Below are positions 1 to 37,836 of a DNA stretch of 64,000 bases, one piece after another. The stretch is from Glandiceps talaboti (taxonomy: Eukaryota; Hemichordata; Enteropneusta; Spengelidae), in the NCBI RefSeq assembly GCF_964340395.1, contig NC_135551.1:26286380-26350379 (forward strand), in the 5' to 3' direction. Within the stretch, counting starts at the first letter, position 1. Each line of letters begins with the position of its first letter. The notes beneath the pieces were generated by a model, which was not told the origin of the DNA, did no database searches, and saw nothing but the letters and a program-made list of their open reading frames with translations. The translations under genes were made by a program, and so were the position numbers.

Positions 1-2599
1 ACAGATAGTGATAGTCTGCATGATGTGTATATTTCATGTAATCTACATTTTAAGATATTTACAGTTTTAATTATTCAGAATTTCATCATTAAATATTCAT
101 AGAGGTTGTCTATGATTATATTAAGAGTCAGCTTTAATACAAGTGGTAGTACAGAATCAAAATAGATATTTTTTTCTTCACATTTATGACGAAAGTGTAG
201 TTTCATAATTGTTGTGTCATTTATATTGTAATATTTAACTCACTTTTACAGCCCATTATATGTTAGTGTTCACTGGCCCTGTTTGATACAGCCATGCAGA
301 AATCAATAAGAAACTTGACATGCTACATTTTAAGATAGCAAAATTGAATGAGTACAGTTTATTGCTATAATTTGTCTAAGTGAAATGAGCTAATGTACCA
401 CCATGCAGATATCAGTGCATACATCAAAACATTTGTGTCTGCACATCTAGTTGCAGTACATTTCCATAGTTCAAAACTAAATGTAGCAAACAATTGTGTT
501 CTTGCAAGTTAGTGTAGAATGTGCAGTTTCTTATTTAGTTTCTGTGTGGTTGTATCAGAGTGAGTGAACACTAACATGAAACAGACTGTAGGAGCAATTA
601 ATGGAGACAGCAGAATATTAATTAACAGTATTTTTACATTTTTGTACCGTTATATTATATTTGCCAACTTGCAACTTGTGAAAGTCATCAGGCCAAACGA
701 TTTGCACATCGTCAGTATTACTGTATTCTATACTACAATTTAAGATGACTTTCACATTGCTCTACTTTCTATTATAAAATACGAGTTGTTTGCCAAGTGG
801 TCAGATTTATGTGCATAGCCTTAAAAGTCCAGTGGTTATAGATACACATACAGACCTAGGATACCACCTAGGATGTGGTACTTATGGTTGTTTTTAATAT
901 TAACAGAATTGCCTTTGTGCCTTGCAGCTAGACTGGCCCATCCCAAGTTTTGACCATCACATAGAACTTGGCTTAAGTTTGGGATGCCAGGGTTCACTTA
1001 GGAAAATCTGTTGTCAAGCATGTAAATTTCTGCTCAGAAAAAAGTCTAGTTTGGGCATGCCTAGTTACTGGCTAGGTTTTTGTAGCACGAGACCCAAAGG
1101 CATGTATCTGTGAATTGGACAAGTACTGTGATGTATATGACACATATGATGAACTGTTGTGAAATTATACTGTGCAGGGTTTTTTATTCATCTAAGTCAA
1201 ACACATGAACAATACCCATCATCATAAACCACAAGGTGTTTTTGTAGTGTATTCAGTATGTCTGTTAGATATTGTCATATTTGTCAATTATTGGTACATT
1301 TTCCTTTCATATCTACCTTAATACAGGGTAGATTTATTTTAATACTCACAGGGTAGATTTCACTGCTAGAAATTTGATACTGTTATAAAATTCAAAACTT
1401 TGTTTTTGGAGAATTGTAGGAATGACAATACAGCTGAAACACACAAACTAACTTTGCAGGGTACACTTCTAAGTTTGGGTGTCTACATACCTCTGAGATT
1501 TGTAAAGGCACACTTCTGTGTCACTGGCATAAAGGGCGCCATTCCCAACTACCGAGTACTATCATTGAGGGCGCACTTGAATTAATATTGATGGTGATTT
1601 TAGCATTGAGGACACACTTCAAAGCTGAACTTAACTAAATTTGGTTCTTTGTAGCAATAATTGATGCAGATATCCGTGTCTGTGTACACTGTCAATTTTG
1701 TTGACCTGATCTTACGATCTGATCACATATTTTTTACACTGATATCATTCCAAAAGTAAAACTTTGTCTTTCAGAAATTCTCTTTGCTTTTTTGTTATAA
1801 TTGTTATATGTACAAATAATGTTTTTTTTTTCGTACAATTTTGAATAAACTTTCATGGTATCGGGATCATTTACAAAATATATACTTCTGATGAATCTGT
1901 TTGTGTGCAAGTGTCTGGCTGTCATCAACTGCTGTGTTGATAAATGGCATGGTTATGCTTCTGTAAACAAAGATCAAATTTTGAAAAGGGGTTGAGTGCA
2001 AAAATAATGAATGTTATTATTAATATGGTGATGAACACTTGTGAATCAAGTTGTTTTCACCTGACATGGTCATGAGACAGACTCATACCATACTCCTACG
2101 CAGCAATATCCCATAATAGTCTCATAACATTCGACCGGAAGTGGAAATCAGTGTTTGGAGATGGTTTCGGGCCTACCCTGTGTGGGAGCTAGAGGCTTAT
2201 ACATAACATTAGGATATGTGCGTTATCAGAAAGACAAAAGATTGTATTATTTGGCCACTAGGTGTGCTCTTCAGAAGTGTACTAGTATTGCTAGCCTCCC
2301 TTGAAAATTGTCCTTTTCTTGCAGTGCTACAATCAATGGAATTTTCAATCCCAAAAAGTTCTGCATCTTTCATTTCACATGTAATTTGTAGAAACTTGTA
2401 CCACTTTAGATACATATTGCTTTGTCTACTGCCATGTGATTGGTGTCTACTGCCATGTGATTGGTATCTAAAGCCAAATGTTTACCTTTTTGTTTTGGCA
2501 CCCTATTACACCACTTTCAAAAACAGCTGTACAGCGGCTAAATAACAATGTGAATTTTATAACGTGCCTTTTCTCCTGAGGGCTCGAGGCACTCACAAT
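1..2599. other. AT-rich non-coding sequence
   Basis: No open frame above 110 codons, no splice-flanked conserved peptide and no RNA gene that I can see. It may be the 3'UTR or intron of a neighbouring gene, but nothing in it says so. Confidence 0.6.
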
Positions 2600-2890
2600 T
2601 ATTACCCCTGGCACAGATCAATGGCGACACAACAACCATTTATACTTCCTCAACTCCCTGGGAAGCACACAATCCATTGCAGCCTTTATATAAGTGCATA
2701 GGATTAAAGCATTCACATTGCAACCTCTATCCTACCAGGTACCCAATTATACAGCTGGGTTGACTGAGGTACAATTGGGGTGCAAATCTTGCCCAAGGAC
2801 TTTTGTCATTTAAGAACAAATGACAGCGATAGGGCTTAAACCTGCAGATTCCAAGCCAACCACTCTAACCATTTGCCTGTCATAACTCCA
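2600..2890 (+). repeat. Dispersed repeat family A, copy 1
   Basis: Carries taccaggtacccaattatac, then agctgggttgactgaggtac and cttgcccaaggac, ending in ccactctaacca. The same block recurs inverted at 6150-6455 and diverged at 41790-42070. The wording resembles a short repeat common in marine invertebrate genomes, perhaps SINE-derived; the class is not established here. Confidence 0.7.
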
Positions 2891-4220
2891 CAAAATGTAA
2901 ACACATTGATGGTGTAATAAATCCATCTACAACTCATGAAGCAGACATAGAAAGGTAGCCAATTATCAATAATAAAGAGTACACACATTTAGTTGAAAAT
3001 TAATGATTTATTAATCTTATCCAAAAATACATAATGTAAATAATTTCAAAACTTTACATCATCTGATGGAATCTTGTACCTCTGAGGAATCTCAGAGAAA
3101 ATAACGAGATACCACTACAATCAAAATTAATATAGATGAAATATTTGTGGAAAAAAATTCAGACATTAATATTGCGAGTGTCGGGCTCATATGTAAAGCA
3201 TATTGGTAGATATACAATACACTACCATCTATTTAATTGAATATTTGATACAAAAATGTTTTAGTTTTAAAACATTAGACACATTTTGGGATGGAAACCT
3301 GAGTACTACCTGAGTACATGAGTTGTAATATATATATATAAATAGATTCCAAGTATTGATATTATGAATTCATAAATGTTGGCTCAGTAAAATTTCCAAA
3401 ATTTTGAAATATATGCAGTATAAAATACTTACATGTGACCAAACTACAGAGAGTTGATATGGAGTTTCAGTCAGGCAGCATGTTTTTTTTTACGTCTCAC
3501 ACAAAAATTTTTGTTAGAAATTACACAAATGAAATACACGTACTGATAGCATGCTCACACATGAAATGTTACATTTTATTTCACTGTGAACACAAATAAA
3601 CAGTTTTGTTTGAATCTTGATGTTGAAGTTGATGTATACACAGTGAGCTAAAATGTATGATTTTGTGTGTATGCATGCTTTCAGCGTCTGTGTTTTGTTT
3701 GTGTAATTCATAACAAAAAACATTGCATGAGACTTGAAAACATCATGCATTACTTACTATATTCACATTTTTAAGATTTTAATTTAAATCCGAACTTAAG
3801 TTTATCAAACTAGGTTTTTCTTCAATATATCTGTAAGTTTCACTCCAGAATGGAATGCAAATATTAATTTATTTCAACATTTGGAAACAATTTGTATTGC
3901 ATCAGAATCAGATATTTGATTTAGTTATTGTATGATGTAAACATCTATGAAAAAAAATCATCAAATTGAAAGACATAGTACTTCTTCCTGTAATCTGACA
4001 TTCATAAATGTTCATTTTTTGATAAGTTAATGTGGAATTTGTGTCTAGGTGTAGGAATTATTACAATTACTGGAATGAGATTGAATCCCATTGTATGAAG
4101 TACCAGTGTTTTCAGTGTATGTCAAAATCACAGAAGTTGATGTAGAAGGCATGAAAACTGAAACAGAGTTTTGTCTAACTACCTCTCTACAGTTCAAACT
4201 TTGAAATATGGTGGAATATT
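2891..4220. other. Non-coding sequence downstream of POLQ
   Basis: AT-rich, no coding signal. It may include distal POLQ 3'UTR if the AATAAA near 3008 is used. Confidence 0.55.
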
Positions 4221-4226
4221 TTATTA
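4221..4226 (-). terminator. Candidate POLQ poly(A) signal
   Basis: AATAAA on the minus strand, about 400 nt past the POLQ stop codon. It is the first canonical hexamer I noticed downstream. Other AATAAA hexamers lie further on (for example near 3008), so the real 3' end is not settled. Confidence 0.35.
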
Positions 4227-4621
4227 GATTCCATAAAAATGACATGTCGGCATAAATTAATTCTGACGCCTTCTTGTTTGTCGATGTGTGATTGTTCTGC
4301 CTTCTGAAATCAGTAATTATCAGGATTGTTAGGAAATATTCATTTTCTTATCTTATCACAAGTGTAGTATGAATAAATTATGTACATTCTAATTGCATGT
4401 TGAATACTTATTCTTAATATCCGACCTGCAAGCCATGTCCTTGAGATTAGGAAGGTTAGCAACATAATCAAGTCAAGCAGGCCATTGGTATTCAATGTAC
4501 TGTTGATAGCATACAATACACTGAAATGAATTTTCACAAAAAAACTTCTCTTGCGAAAAGAGCTACATAAATGCCCAGCAACAATACAAGTATTCTACAA
4601 AGATATCAACAGATGATCTAT

Positions 4622-27781
<23,160 letters not shown>

Positions 27782-28168
27782 TATTGGACACCTAGCTACA
27801 GGTTCATACCATCAATATTCAGTCTGTTGTCATCGTAACATTCCTGTATCCTGCTAAACCTCTACATGTATCCACCTGAACAACAACACAGCATAGACAT
27901 GCATAATTAAAATATCTTTTGTCATGATTTAAATACTGAGACTACATCACCAAGGTACTACTACTAGTATTAATTACTTTACTCACTCTACATGTAATGT
28001 ATGTTGCCATTTTGGACTGTATAAAGGGGAGCAAAGGTGTAGTGGGGTTAATTTTATCCTAGCTGCATTCCTATACTATTATACAATGTAGGAGACCCAG
28101 AAAAGTAATTTTCAAAATCGTGACCGATCTACACAAATTTCCACAGAAGAGGCTTGTTGTACCATACA

Positions 28169-28194
28169 CAATAGAGAGGGATCCCTCTCTATTG
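28169..28194. repeat. Perfect 26-bp palindrome
   Basis: caatagagagggatccctct plus ctattg, self-complementary around GGATCC. An imperfect extension (accatac / tatggttg) makes a longer hairpin. In the POLQ leader region. Confidence 0.7.
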
Positions 28195-28350
28195 TCTATG
28201 GTTGTACAGTGCAAAAGATATCCTGCGAAACAAACAAATTTAGGAGCTTCACAGCTGGTGTGAATAAATATTTGTTTCTAACAATACCTCGCCAAAGTGT
28301 ATAGCTGGTCTAGTAGTACCATGGAGGTAAAATGCTTGTAGCTGCTTCAT

Positions 28351-28432
28351 GCTAGTCCTGCTTGCAGACGGTGCACGGGTCTAGATTACTGATATGAAGG
28401 GACGACTTACTCCGTACGCAAGCAGGACTAGC
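28351..28432. mobile_element. 82-bp foldback with 15-bp terminal inverted repeats
   Basis: Begins gctagtcctgcttgc and ends gcaagcaggactagc, exact reverse complements. Internal sequence cagacggtgcacgggtctag. A diverged second copy follows at 28446-28542. Very short non-autonomous element or hairpin repeat in the POLQ leader region. Confidence 0.65.
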
Positions 28433-28445
28433 TCCTTGCCTTTGT

Positions 28446-28542
28446 CTAGTCCTTCTTGCAGACGGCGCACGGGTCTAGATTACTGACATGACCCTCAGGA
28501 AGGGACGACTTATTCCGTTTACAAGCAGGATCTAGGACTAGC
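28446..28542. mobile_element. Second copy of the 82-bp foldback
   Basis: ctagtccttcttgcagacgg, then gcacgggtctagattactga and a right end acaagcaggatctaggacta. It carries an extra accctcagga-type insertion compared with 28351-28432. Confidence 0.6.
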
Positions 28543-28768
28543 CTGTGTCATATCAAAAAAACAAATTAAATGGAGTCCTTTTTTCCCGGAAATAATTATT
28601 CAGCTTGTGATTGTAGTGATATACAGTACAATCTTTAAAAAGGTACTCAGGACTCAGGACAACTGCCAAAAACTATCCTCATGAGGCCAAAATATACCAT
28701 ACCTGACTTCCCCTCAACTTCATAACATACCACTCTGCCACCAGCCAGCTGCAGTCCTTATTTTGAAA

Positions 28769-28810
28769 TCACCGCCATATTGCTTTATATCCTGGTGCAT
28801 CATGGGAGAA
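28769..28810 (-). promoter_or_regulatory. Candidate POLQ promoter with YY1-like and ZNF143-like motifs
   Basis: On the minus strand CCCATGATGCA (28796-28806) resembles the ZNF143/Staf site, and ATATGGCGGT (28771-28780) resembles the YY1 core ATGGCGG. Both are common just around start sites of TATA-less housekeeping genes. They sit 70-100 nt upstream of the proposed leader donor, a plausible core promoter position. Confidence 0.4.
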
Positions 28811-29683
28811 GTACTTACTTGTCATTATTGTCATAGAGGGCGACCATACAATCCATTGATTCCCGCTGGATATCGTGCATACTTCACACGTAAATACACC
28901 ATTTCACAAAAAATATCCCACTCACAATATTTTTCATGATATTTTACTGATTATAACTGTATCTTTAAGTATTCGTGACCATATTTTGGTATATAGTATT
29001 TAAAGAATGGCTAGTTGTGTGTAAGGTGGGTTGGGGTTAGGGTTATATCTGTCATTTTGTTCACTACAGTAGTTGTAACTTAGCGATTGAGCTGGCCATT
29101 TGTGTTTTTAATCAATTTGTCTTCATTCTTAAAGATCAAAACCTTGTTCTAAATGAAATTGTAGAAATGTGTGGTATTGGTTACATCTGAATGTATTAAC
29201 AGAAGCCATAAACAAATCATTGAAAATAATGTACAATTTTTGTTACATTGTTATTTTTTTTTATTTATTGTTTGGATTCAGGATCAAGGCCCATATAAAA
29301 GAAATGCACCAGGAATTATTGAACATCGTGTTTTATTTCAGTGTATAATACCACTAACAGACACATGTACCATGGGTAGCATTATCAGAAATTAGTTTAT
29401 GCTGTTTTCTGTCAACATTTGCTATATTTGTAAAAACTATTTTTTATAGAAAGAGATGTATTAATTGCAAGTATTTATAGTTCCCATTGATTTGTAACGA
29501 GATACCCTGAGCAAATTACATGCTCTATAGATTTTAGATAAGTATGTATATAGAAAATAACAATACCAAAAGGAATGCATTCTCTTGATAGATAACAAAT
29601 GTTCAATAATATTTATATGGTGTTATAGTAACATCATTATAGTAAAACCTATAAAAACATATATTATACATATGTATATATAA
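28811..29683. other. Intergenic sequence upstream of POLQ
   Basis: No coding signal recognised. It could hold distal promoter sequence. Confidence 0.55.
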
Positions 29684-29708
29684 GTGTGTGTGTGTGTGTG
29701 TGTGTGTG

Positions 29709-29750
<42 letters not shown>
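29684..29750. repeat. (GT)n microsatellite
   Basis: Intergenic GT tract with one AGG interruption, followed by a G-rich run at 29786-29798. Confidence 0.96.
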
Positions 29751-29751
<1 letters not shown>

Positions 29752-30974
29752 GGGGGGTCATTTTGGAAAAAAAGTTATCTTTATTGGGGGGGGGGGGGTA
29801 GTTTTGGCTTTGGTCACTGAATCTGTGGGGGGTCAATTTGAGAAAACTCATTTTCAACTCCAAAACACCGGTCCCCCGTTAAGTTAAAAAAATGTCCGGC
29901 GTCCTACGACTACACTCTGTAAATGGACCGAATATATATTTGTATTTATAAACCCAAATTGTATCGACTGTACAGCAAGTATCATAAACTACAACATTTA
30001 GATTTTGTATAATCTTTATTCAGACAAAAAAATATCATTTTATTGCATCTCACATTAAAATTTCGCTCGTCACTGTTCTGATGAGTGCATAGCTGTAGAT
30101 TTTGAAAGAAAAACAAGAAATCTGATCGAAGATTAAGACAACCGATATCGCGATAGCGTACTTCAGGCGATCGATCGATGAACAAAACAAAGACCACACC
30201 TTTGATAGCTAGCTTCGTTCGCTAAATAACCCACTGCAAATATTTCACTTCACGTGGACGTACGTGTAGATGGTAAATTATTACGAAGCTTTAGAAATAT
30301 GTGTGTGATGCGTATAAAATCTACCCAATACTGTAGTAACGGGATCTCAATCAGTTTGGAAGAACATAGACAATTATTTCTGTGTTGCTTTGAAAAAATG
30401 GAATAGAAATTCTGGCAAAGTCCGGCACATTTACTCGATACTTATAATGAGTCTAACACTGTCTTGTCCATTGATGTTAACTAACAGCAGTCTAGTGGTA
30501 TAACAACTACTTTTCCCCAAGGAAAGGCAGCTTCACGTTTCAAACATAACATTTTCAATGAAGGGTACTCCGATTTACAATAATGGCGGTCTCATACCAT
30601 TATTTACAGACACGTTCTTCATTTTCACGTCACCCGATAAACTGAATTCCTTCCGTAAGGGCAAAAATGTTGTTCTTACATTCTTTGTTAGAATGCAGAA
30701 TTCTAAGCTACCATACATCTATACATTGAATTAATCATACAAATAACCCATTGAAATTAACAAGTACGCCAGCAAACTGTATAGGGTATGTACATTTGGT
30801 TATAATCAGTGTATGCATCAGATTATATGAAGTTTTAAAGCTAGGTCTCGAAAGATATTTGCCTACTACAAAATTAGTTAATTATGCAAGTGACCCATTG
30901 CAATTATAAGCTAAATTAACAAGAATATTAATTAATAGGAAAAAGAGTTCCTCATCATAAATTATATATAAGCT

Positions 30975-30978
<4 letters not shown>

Positions 30979-31036
<58 letters not shown>
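30979..31036. repeat. (CA)n microsatellite
   Basis: Intergenic CA tract. Confidence 0.97.
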
Positions 31037-31037
<1 letters not shown>

Positions 31038-31174
31038 GTCACACAATCACAAGTACTATTCAGTCATTTATGTTACTCAAATGAAATCAACATTTGCAAT
31101 TTAATACCATAAAGCAATATGCGTGGGAGATGCATAGGGAGTTGATGCGATAGTTGTTTTTAGATATCGTGTCG

Positions 31175-31252
31175 ACAGACAGATATACAGACAGACAAAC
31201 AAACAGACGAGTGGAGAGACAGACAGACAAACAAACAAACAAACAAACAAAT
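31175..31252. repeat. (ACAG)n/(ACAA)n microsatellite
   Basis: Degenerate tetranucleotide tract between POLQ and the cyclase. Confidence 0.92.
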
Positions 31253-31319
31253 ATGAGGCAACAGTGGCCTACTATATATAAAACAATACGTCCAATAAAG
31301 GAGAAAAAAAGATTTGGTG

Positions 31320-31440
31320 TTTCTTGGAAATCGCGCGATATTTATGTGATGTAAAATCATACAACGACTCTCCAGAAAGTTTATAAAAATACCTTTATTT
31401 CCTTTAATAGCGTTCTCCTTCACAAGTGATCGAATGGAAC
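31320..31440. repeat. MITE-like family B, partial copy
   Basis: tttatgtgatgtaaaatcat, then gaaagtttataaaaatacct and ttatttcctttaatagcgtt match the right end of family B. Only one end is recognisable. Confidence 0.5.
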
Positions 31441-32192
31441 TCAATTATTCAAACATCCTTTTAGACCTACGTCTTGTCAAATAGAGTATGTCAATCACGT
31501 GACCCACTCTATGGGTCACTCTACGGGTGATGAAACGCGAAAGAGTTGTAACTAAATTATTTTTTTCTGTACGCTTCACTATTTCAAAATTATCCGTTGA
31601 GGTTGTGTGTATTTACTTTTGACAACGGTAATCCAATTCGTTGACTGGTCACATGATAGCATAGATGGTTAACCTTTGACCTCAACTGTCTGTCAATCTA
31701 TAGATGTGTCACTTAGTTTAGACACATGGACGTTTATGGTTTACACTAATCTAATCACAGTATACATTATATTGATTCTACTGCGCACAGTAGGTTTTGA
31801 TTCGTTTGTTTTTGAAATTTTTCCTTTTTAAGAGACTGTAACTTGATGTGATAATTGAATTCATTTATTTTCTATATACATGTACATGTACACTTTGACT
31901 ATATGAAGTGTGCCGTACATGCAGGGTATCAGATCAAGATCTGAAGAAACATTTCAAAAGACTTTCGTCCGCTCTTCTATCTATGTTTCGTTCTGTATTC
32001 TAAAATTTCTCTTATTGATGAAATATAACCCTTGCTTCATGCAGTCTTCTTTGTTTTTTGTCTTTTATATTGAATTAAATTTCAAATTCTTCATACGCCT
32101 CCTCTCGCCATGCAATTCATCTCAATTGCAGTTGTAATAAGTCTCACTCTCAGTATGAGATTCCCAGTCACTTTTTTTTACATCGTGCATTT

Positions 32193-32196
32193 TGAC

Positions 32197-32285
<89 letters not shown>

Positions 32286-32332
32286 GTCTGTCTATGTCTG
32301 TCTGTCTGTCTATATATATGTGTGTGTGTGTG

Positions 32333-32363
<31 letters not shown>

Positions 32364-32410
32364 GTCTGTATGTATGTATGTATGTATGTATGTATGTATG
32401 TATGTATGTA

Positions 32411-32485
<75 letters not shown>

Positions 32486-32583
32486 ATGTATGTATGTATG
32501 TATGTATGTATGTATGTATGTATGTATGTATGTATGTATGTATGTATGTATGTATGTATGTCTGTATGTATGTATGTCTGTCT
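32193..32583. repeat. Long (CTGT)n/(TATG)n compound microsatellite
   Basis: Alternating blocks of CTGT and TATG with a short GT block, nearly 400 bp. It generates long artificial Cys/Leu/Val/Ser and His/Thr/Tyr open frames in all phases. Confidence 0.97.
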
Positions 32584-32589
32584 GACGCC

Positions 32590-33875
32590 GACAAAAACAA
32601 TGCAGTGGTTGATACTAGTTTCTTTAAAGAATGTTCTAATTGCCAATTTGAAGTTTATCTTGAAGCACCGTGTTCAGACATATGTTTACTGCAGTTCCAA
32701 TTGTGTTATTGCCTCCGGAGGAGATACTTTAAAGTATTTTATTTCTGGAATCTCAAAATACGACTGATTATAGAACGGTCTCTGCTTGATTGAAAACTAG
32801 GTATGAATATGAATCGGTTCTTTCGAGTGGTTCGTACAATTTGAATATTCCTTACTTCTAATCTCCCGTCGAATTCTTCCTTTAAGCTTTTTAGACTCCA
32901 GGGTTTGTTATATATGCTAAGAGTGGACTGCTTAGAATATCAGATAGCATATTGAGTATCGACTAACAGTACTACGTTCATTTCTTTTAAACATATTCAT
33001 TTAAAATTATGTCATATTATATCTTGCACACCTAGAAGCAAACAATATATACCAACGAGAATTTGAATGGCCTTTAGAAAGCTGGAAAGCTGACTAGATT
33101 CGATATATTCTCATAGTCAGTTGTATGACTGGCTTTAAATGTTACCATTTCTACATGGGTTGACCTTCAGCAGACAAGAAGTTTTCATAGTCACAAATTA
33201 ATACTAATGAGTTGTCCCTTTCACTACAATACACGCATATTGTATGCCTGTCTGTTTGTCCGTCCGTCCGTTACTGCCCCTAAAATGATATGAACTCGAC
33301 TCGTTTGCAGTATTAGAATGTTAGGCCAAAGTAACAACACATGCTTTCGCAAGGAAAAACAACAACAGTTCGTTTCACAAGACACAAATATCAACATTAT
33401 TTCAATACTTTAAAACAGTGAATATTTTGAAATCCTGTCCAACTTTCATTGTTTGTACGAAACGATATTCACATTCAATCCGGTTGTAAACTTAATAGTT
33501 AGTTTGAGATGCTGTACCGCAGGCATGTACGAGTAGGACGTCGGTGGCTCAATGGACACAATTTAATTACTTTTATTTTTTAGAGTGGCGACAAAAATAA
33601 TGACATGATATTTACTGAAATAACATGAAACCCTCCATCAAACTATTCTCAGTCGGTTATAATATTGACAATAATTTGTATATTCGCCTATGGCGTAATA
33701 CTAGAAATACGCACATAAAATATAGTTTATGTAGGTTACCTTTATCATTCAATATGCAGCTGATATTTAAAAAGGTGATTTATTTTTTGGTTAATTCTAG
33801 CTAGAGTACGGCCACTATACATGTATATTACAATTAACATACTTATGGTCGATGCTTTTCAGTACAAACGGAGAG
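32590..33875. other. Intergenic sequence, nothing recognised
   Basis: AT-rich between two microsatellites. No conserved frame or RNA gene seen. Confidence 0.55.
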
Positions 33876-33886
33876 AAAAAGAGAAA

Positions 33887-33958
<72 letters not shown>

Positions 33959-34070
33959 CAGGCAGACAGACAGACAGACAGGCAGATAGACAGATAGACA
34001 GCGGCAGAGACAGGGAGAGATACAGAGAGACAGGGACAGAGACAGAGACAGAAAGAGACAGACGGACAAC

Positions 34071-34125
<55 letters not shown>
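33876..34125. repeat. (GA)n followed by (CAGA)n
   Basis: A pure GA block (about 33893-33957), then degenerate and regular CAGA units. Purine-rich on the plus strand. Confidence 0.96.
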
Positions 34126-35693
<1,568 letters not shown>

Positions 35694-35750
35694 ATTACGC
35701 TCTGCCACTGCGGTATAGAGCACTGTCTTAGCAGATTGATACTCACCGAG

Positions 35751-35867
<117 letters not shown>

Positions 35868-35869
35868 CA

Positions 35870-35912
35870 CACAAGTTATGGTACCAAAACTTGTGTATTT
35901 TGTGTAATACAG

Positions 35913-35996
<84 letters not shown>

Positions 35997-36055
35997 CACA
36001 CACAAAATACACAAGTTATGTTACCATAACTTGTGTATTTTGTGTAATACAGCTC
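35870..36055. repeat. Duplicated 25-bp motif and hairpin around a (TA)n tract
   Basis: ttgtgtattttgtgtaatac plus agctc occurs at 35891-35915 and 36031-36055, separated by (TA)n. The second copy is preceded by its own inverse (cacaaaatacacaagttatg / cataacttgtgtattttgtg), forming a 20-bp-stem hairpin at about 36001-36045. Confidence 0.75.
35916..35993. repeat. (TA)n microsatellite
   Basis: TA tract between the two copies of the 25-bp motif. Confidence 0.97.
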
Positions 36056-36114
36056 TACTTCTCAGTATTGAGCGCTTTTCCTTCAGTTTATGACTTACCT
36101 CTTACACTGAATTA

Positions 36115-36184
<70 letters not shown>
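36115..36184. repeat. (TA)n microsatellite
   Basis: Fourth TA tract of the cluster, ending in a few TATG units. Confidence 0.97.
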
Positions 36185-36196
<12 letters not shown>

Positions 36197-37742
36197 ATCA
36201 AATCCCAATCGAAAACTACAGTAAAAGCACAATTTGCATACATATGCATGGTAAAGTGTATTGTAAATAGATTCACTTTAGCTTGCCAATGGATAGACCT
36301 CTGTTTACCAATGATTTGTTCCCTGTGAAATGTATACGCAGTCAAACAAACGTGATAAGTCTATAAATTCCTTTAGATCCCTGAGTATACTAGTATACAA
36401 CTACTAGACTAATATTGTACGATCCTCTTAAATACCGCTTAACAATGAAAATCTTAAAACAACTGGTAATAATTAATAGTATGCAAATTAAGTACCATAC
36501 TTTCCTCCATGGTGCACAGTCGGCAACTTTATTGTCTTGATTGGTTATATTTAGTTCGCATTGAAATATGTTAGCTGTTAATCTACTTAGTAAAGCATGT
36601 TTAATCATAGCTAGCAACCAGTAGTACAATATGGATGTCTGCGCATGCGGATCGCCAAGAGTGTAATCCGTCCTGACGTCATGAGGGCGGATAACATTCC
36701 GATCCGAAGGCGAATACATCAACATTTGAGTTGTAATAGTTATATTGCACTCCGAGTAAACGTTTATATATTGTAATTATAATTGTCATTCACATAGCTT
36801 GGTAAATTACAAGAGACTCTTGTAAAATAAATTTTTTTGATGAGGAACTACTTTTCACTAATATCACCTAGCCCGACAGCTATGCAGCAAGTATTCTCGG
36901 GATATTCAGATGAAACAATTAGCAAGATTGCATGATTTATAATGAAATGACAGTTCGATATTTTGAGGGGGTAGTGGGGAGCAATAGATTAAAAAATCAC
37001 GACACTCGTTTCAAAGCCTTTTTTGTAAGTACTTTTTTGAGTTCTTTAACCAACTCCGACGTTGTTGTAATCTGATGGATATACCTCGGGGCTAAATTTC
37101 CCTGAAAATCAAAGTTTTTCAATTCTCTCAATTTTTTTTTTCATATGAAAGCTTGCTCCTGGTCCTTTTGAAATAATTAAAGACATTTTGGGAGTTCATC
37201 GTCTTCTTTTCAAGGAAATCGTCAATCTGTAATTTTCCCATATTGAGTTAACAAATTATTCGGCGGCCATATTGGATTCTAAAATCACTAAATTCTGGAC
37301 TCTGTATTAAAAACAAATTGCAATTGATTTTTAAAATAAATAGGTTAGCGTTTTCTTGCAAAAAGTAACAGCAAAGATTTAAAGAGTTTATTTCCGGGGA
37401 ACAATCTACAGTAAATCGAAAATGACGACTCAGTTACAGACTGTGACACTTTCATTAACGTCGAGGTCAATATGTCGTTGTTCACTGACTTTTCTTCTCG
37501 TTTGTAATACAATATATTCAGTAAATGGAAATACTTCAAGTTATTGAGTTGTTGAAAATGACTTAAAGACGAAAGTTCAACGGATTAAAATATTGATCGA
37601 TATGAGATATTGATTGATATGGTTATATCCACTCATCTATTTCTTGTTGTACATTTCATAAATTATGAAATTATAGTGCTATATGAGTACATTCGCTAAT
37701 CTGAGGCTATACATAAGACGAAGATCACACAACATTATACCG

Positions 37743-37748
<6 letters not shown>
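36185..37748. other. Intergenic sequence, nothing recognised
   Basis: No coding signal. The 3' end of the cyclase transcript probably falls between here and 38247. Confidence 0.5.

Positions 37749-37833
<85 letters not shown>
37749..37833. repeat. (TA)n microsatellite
   Basis: TA tract about 400 bp downstream of the cyclase stop codon. Confidence 0.97.

Positions 37834-37836
<3 letters not shown>

Larger units (their letters stand above)
27782..28702 (-). other. POLQ leader region with a possible 5'UTR intron
   Basis: No coding frame. An in-frame TGA (27812-27814) lies 11 codons before the POLQ ATG. A good acceptor, TTGTTGTTCAG|GTGG (exon would start 27875), and a good donor, AAGTCAG|GTATG (intron would start 28702), fit a first noncoding exon ending at 28703 and an 827-nt leader intron. 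That intron would contain the foldback repeats at 28351-28542. This is inference from splice consensus only. Confidence 0.4.

Noticed and set aside
2216-2545. Plus-strand frame of 109 codons (MCVIRKTKDCII...)
   Set aside because: No recognisable family, no splice or promoter context, AT-rich composition like the surroundings; length is compatible with chance.
32110-32793. Open frame of 227 codons rich in Cys, Leu, Ser and Val
   Set aside because: It is the translation of CTGT/TATG microsatellite; every phase on both strands is open for the same reason.
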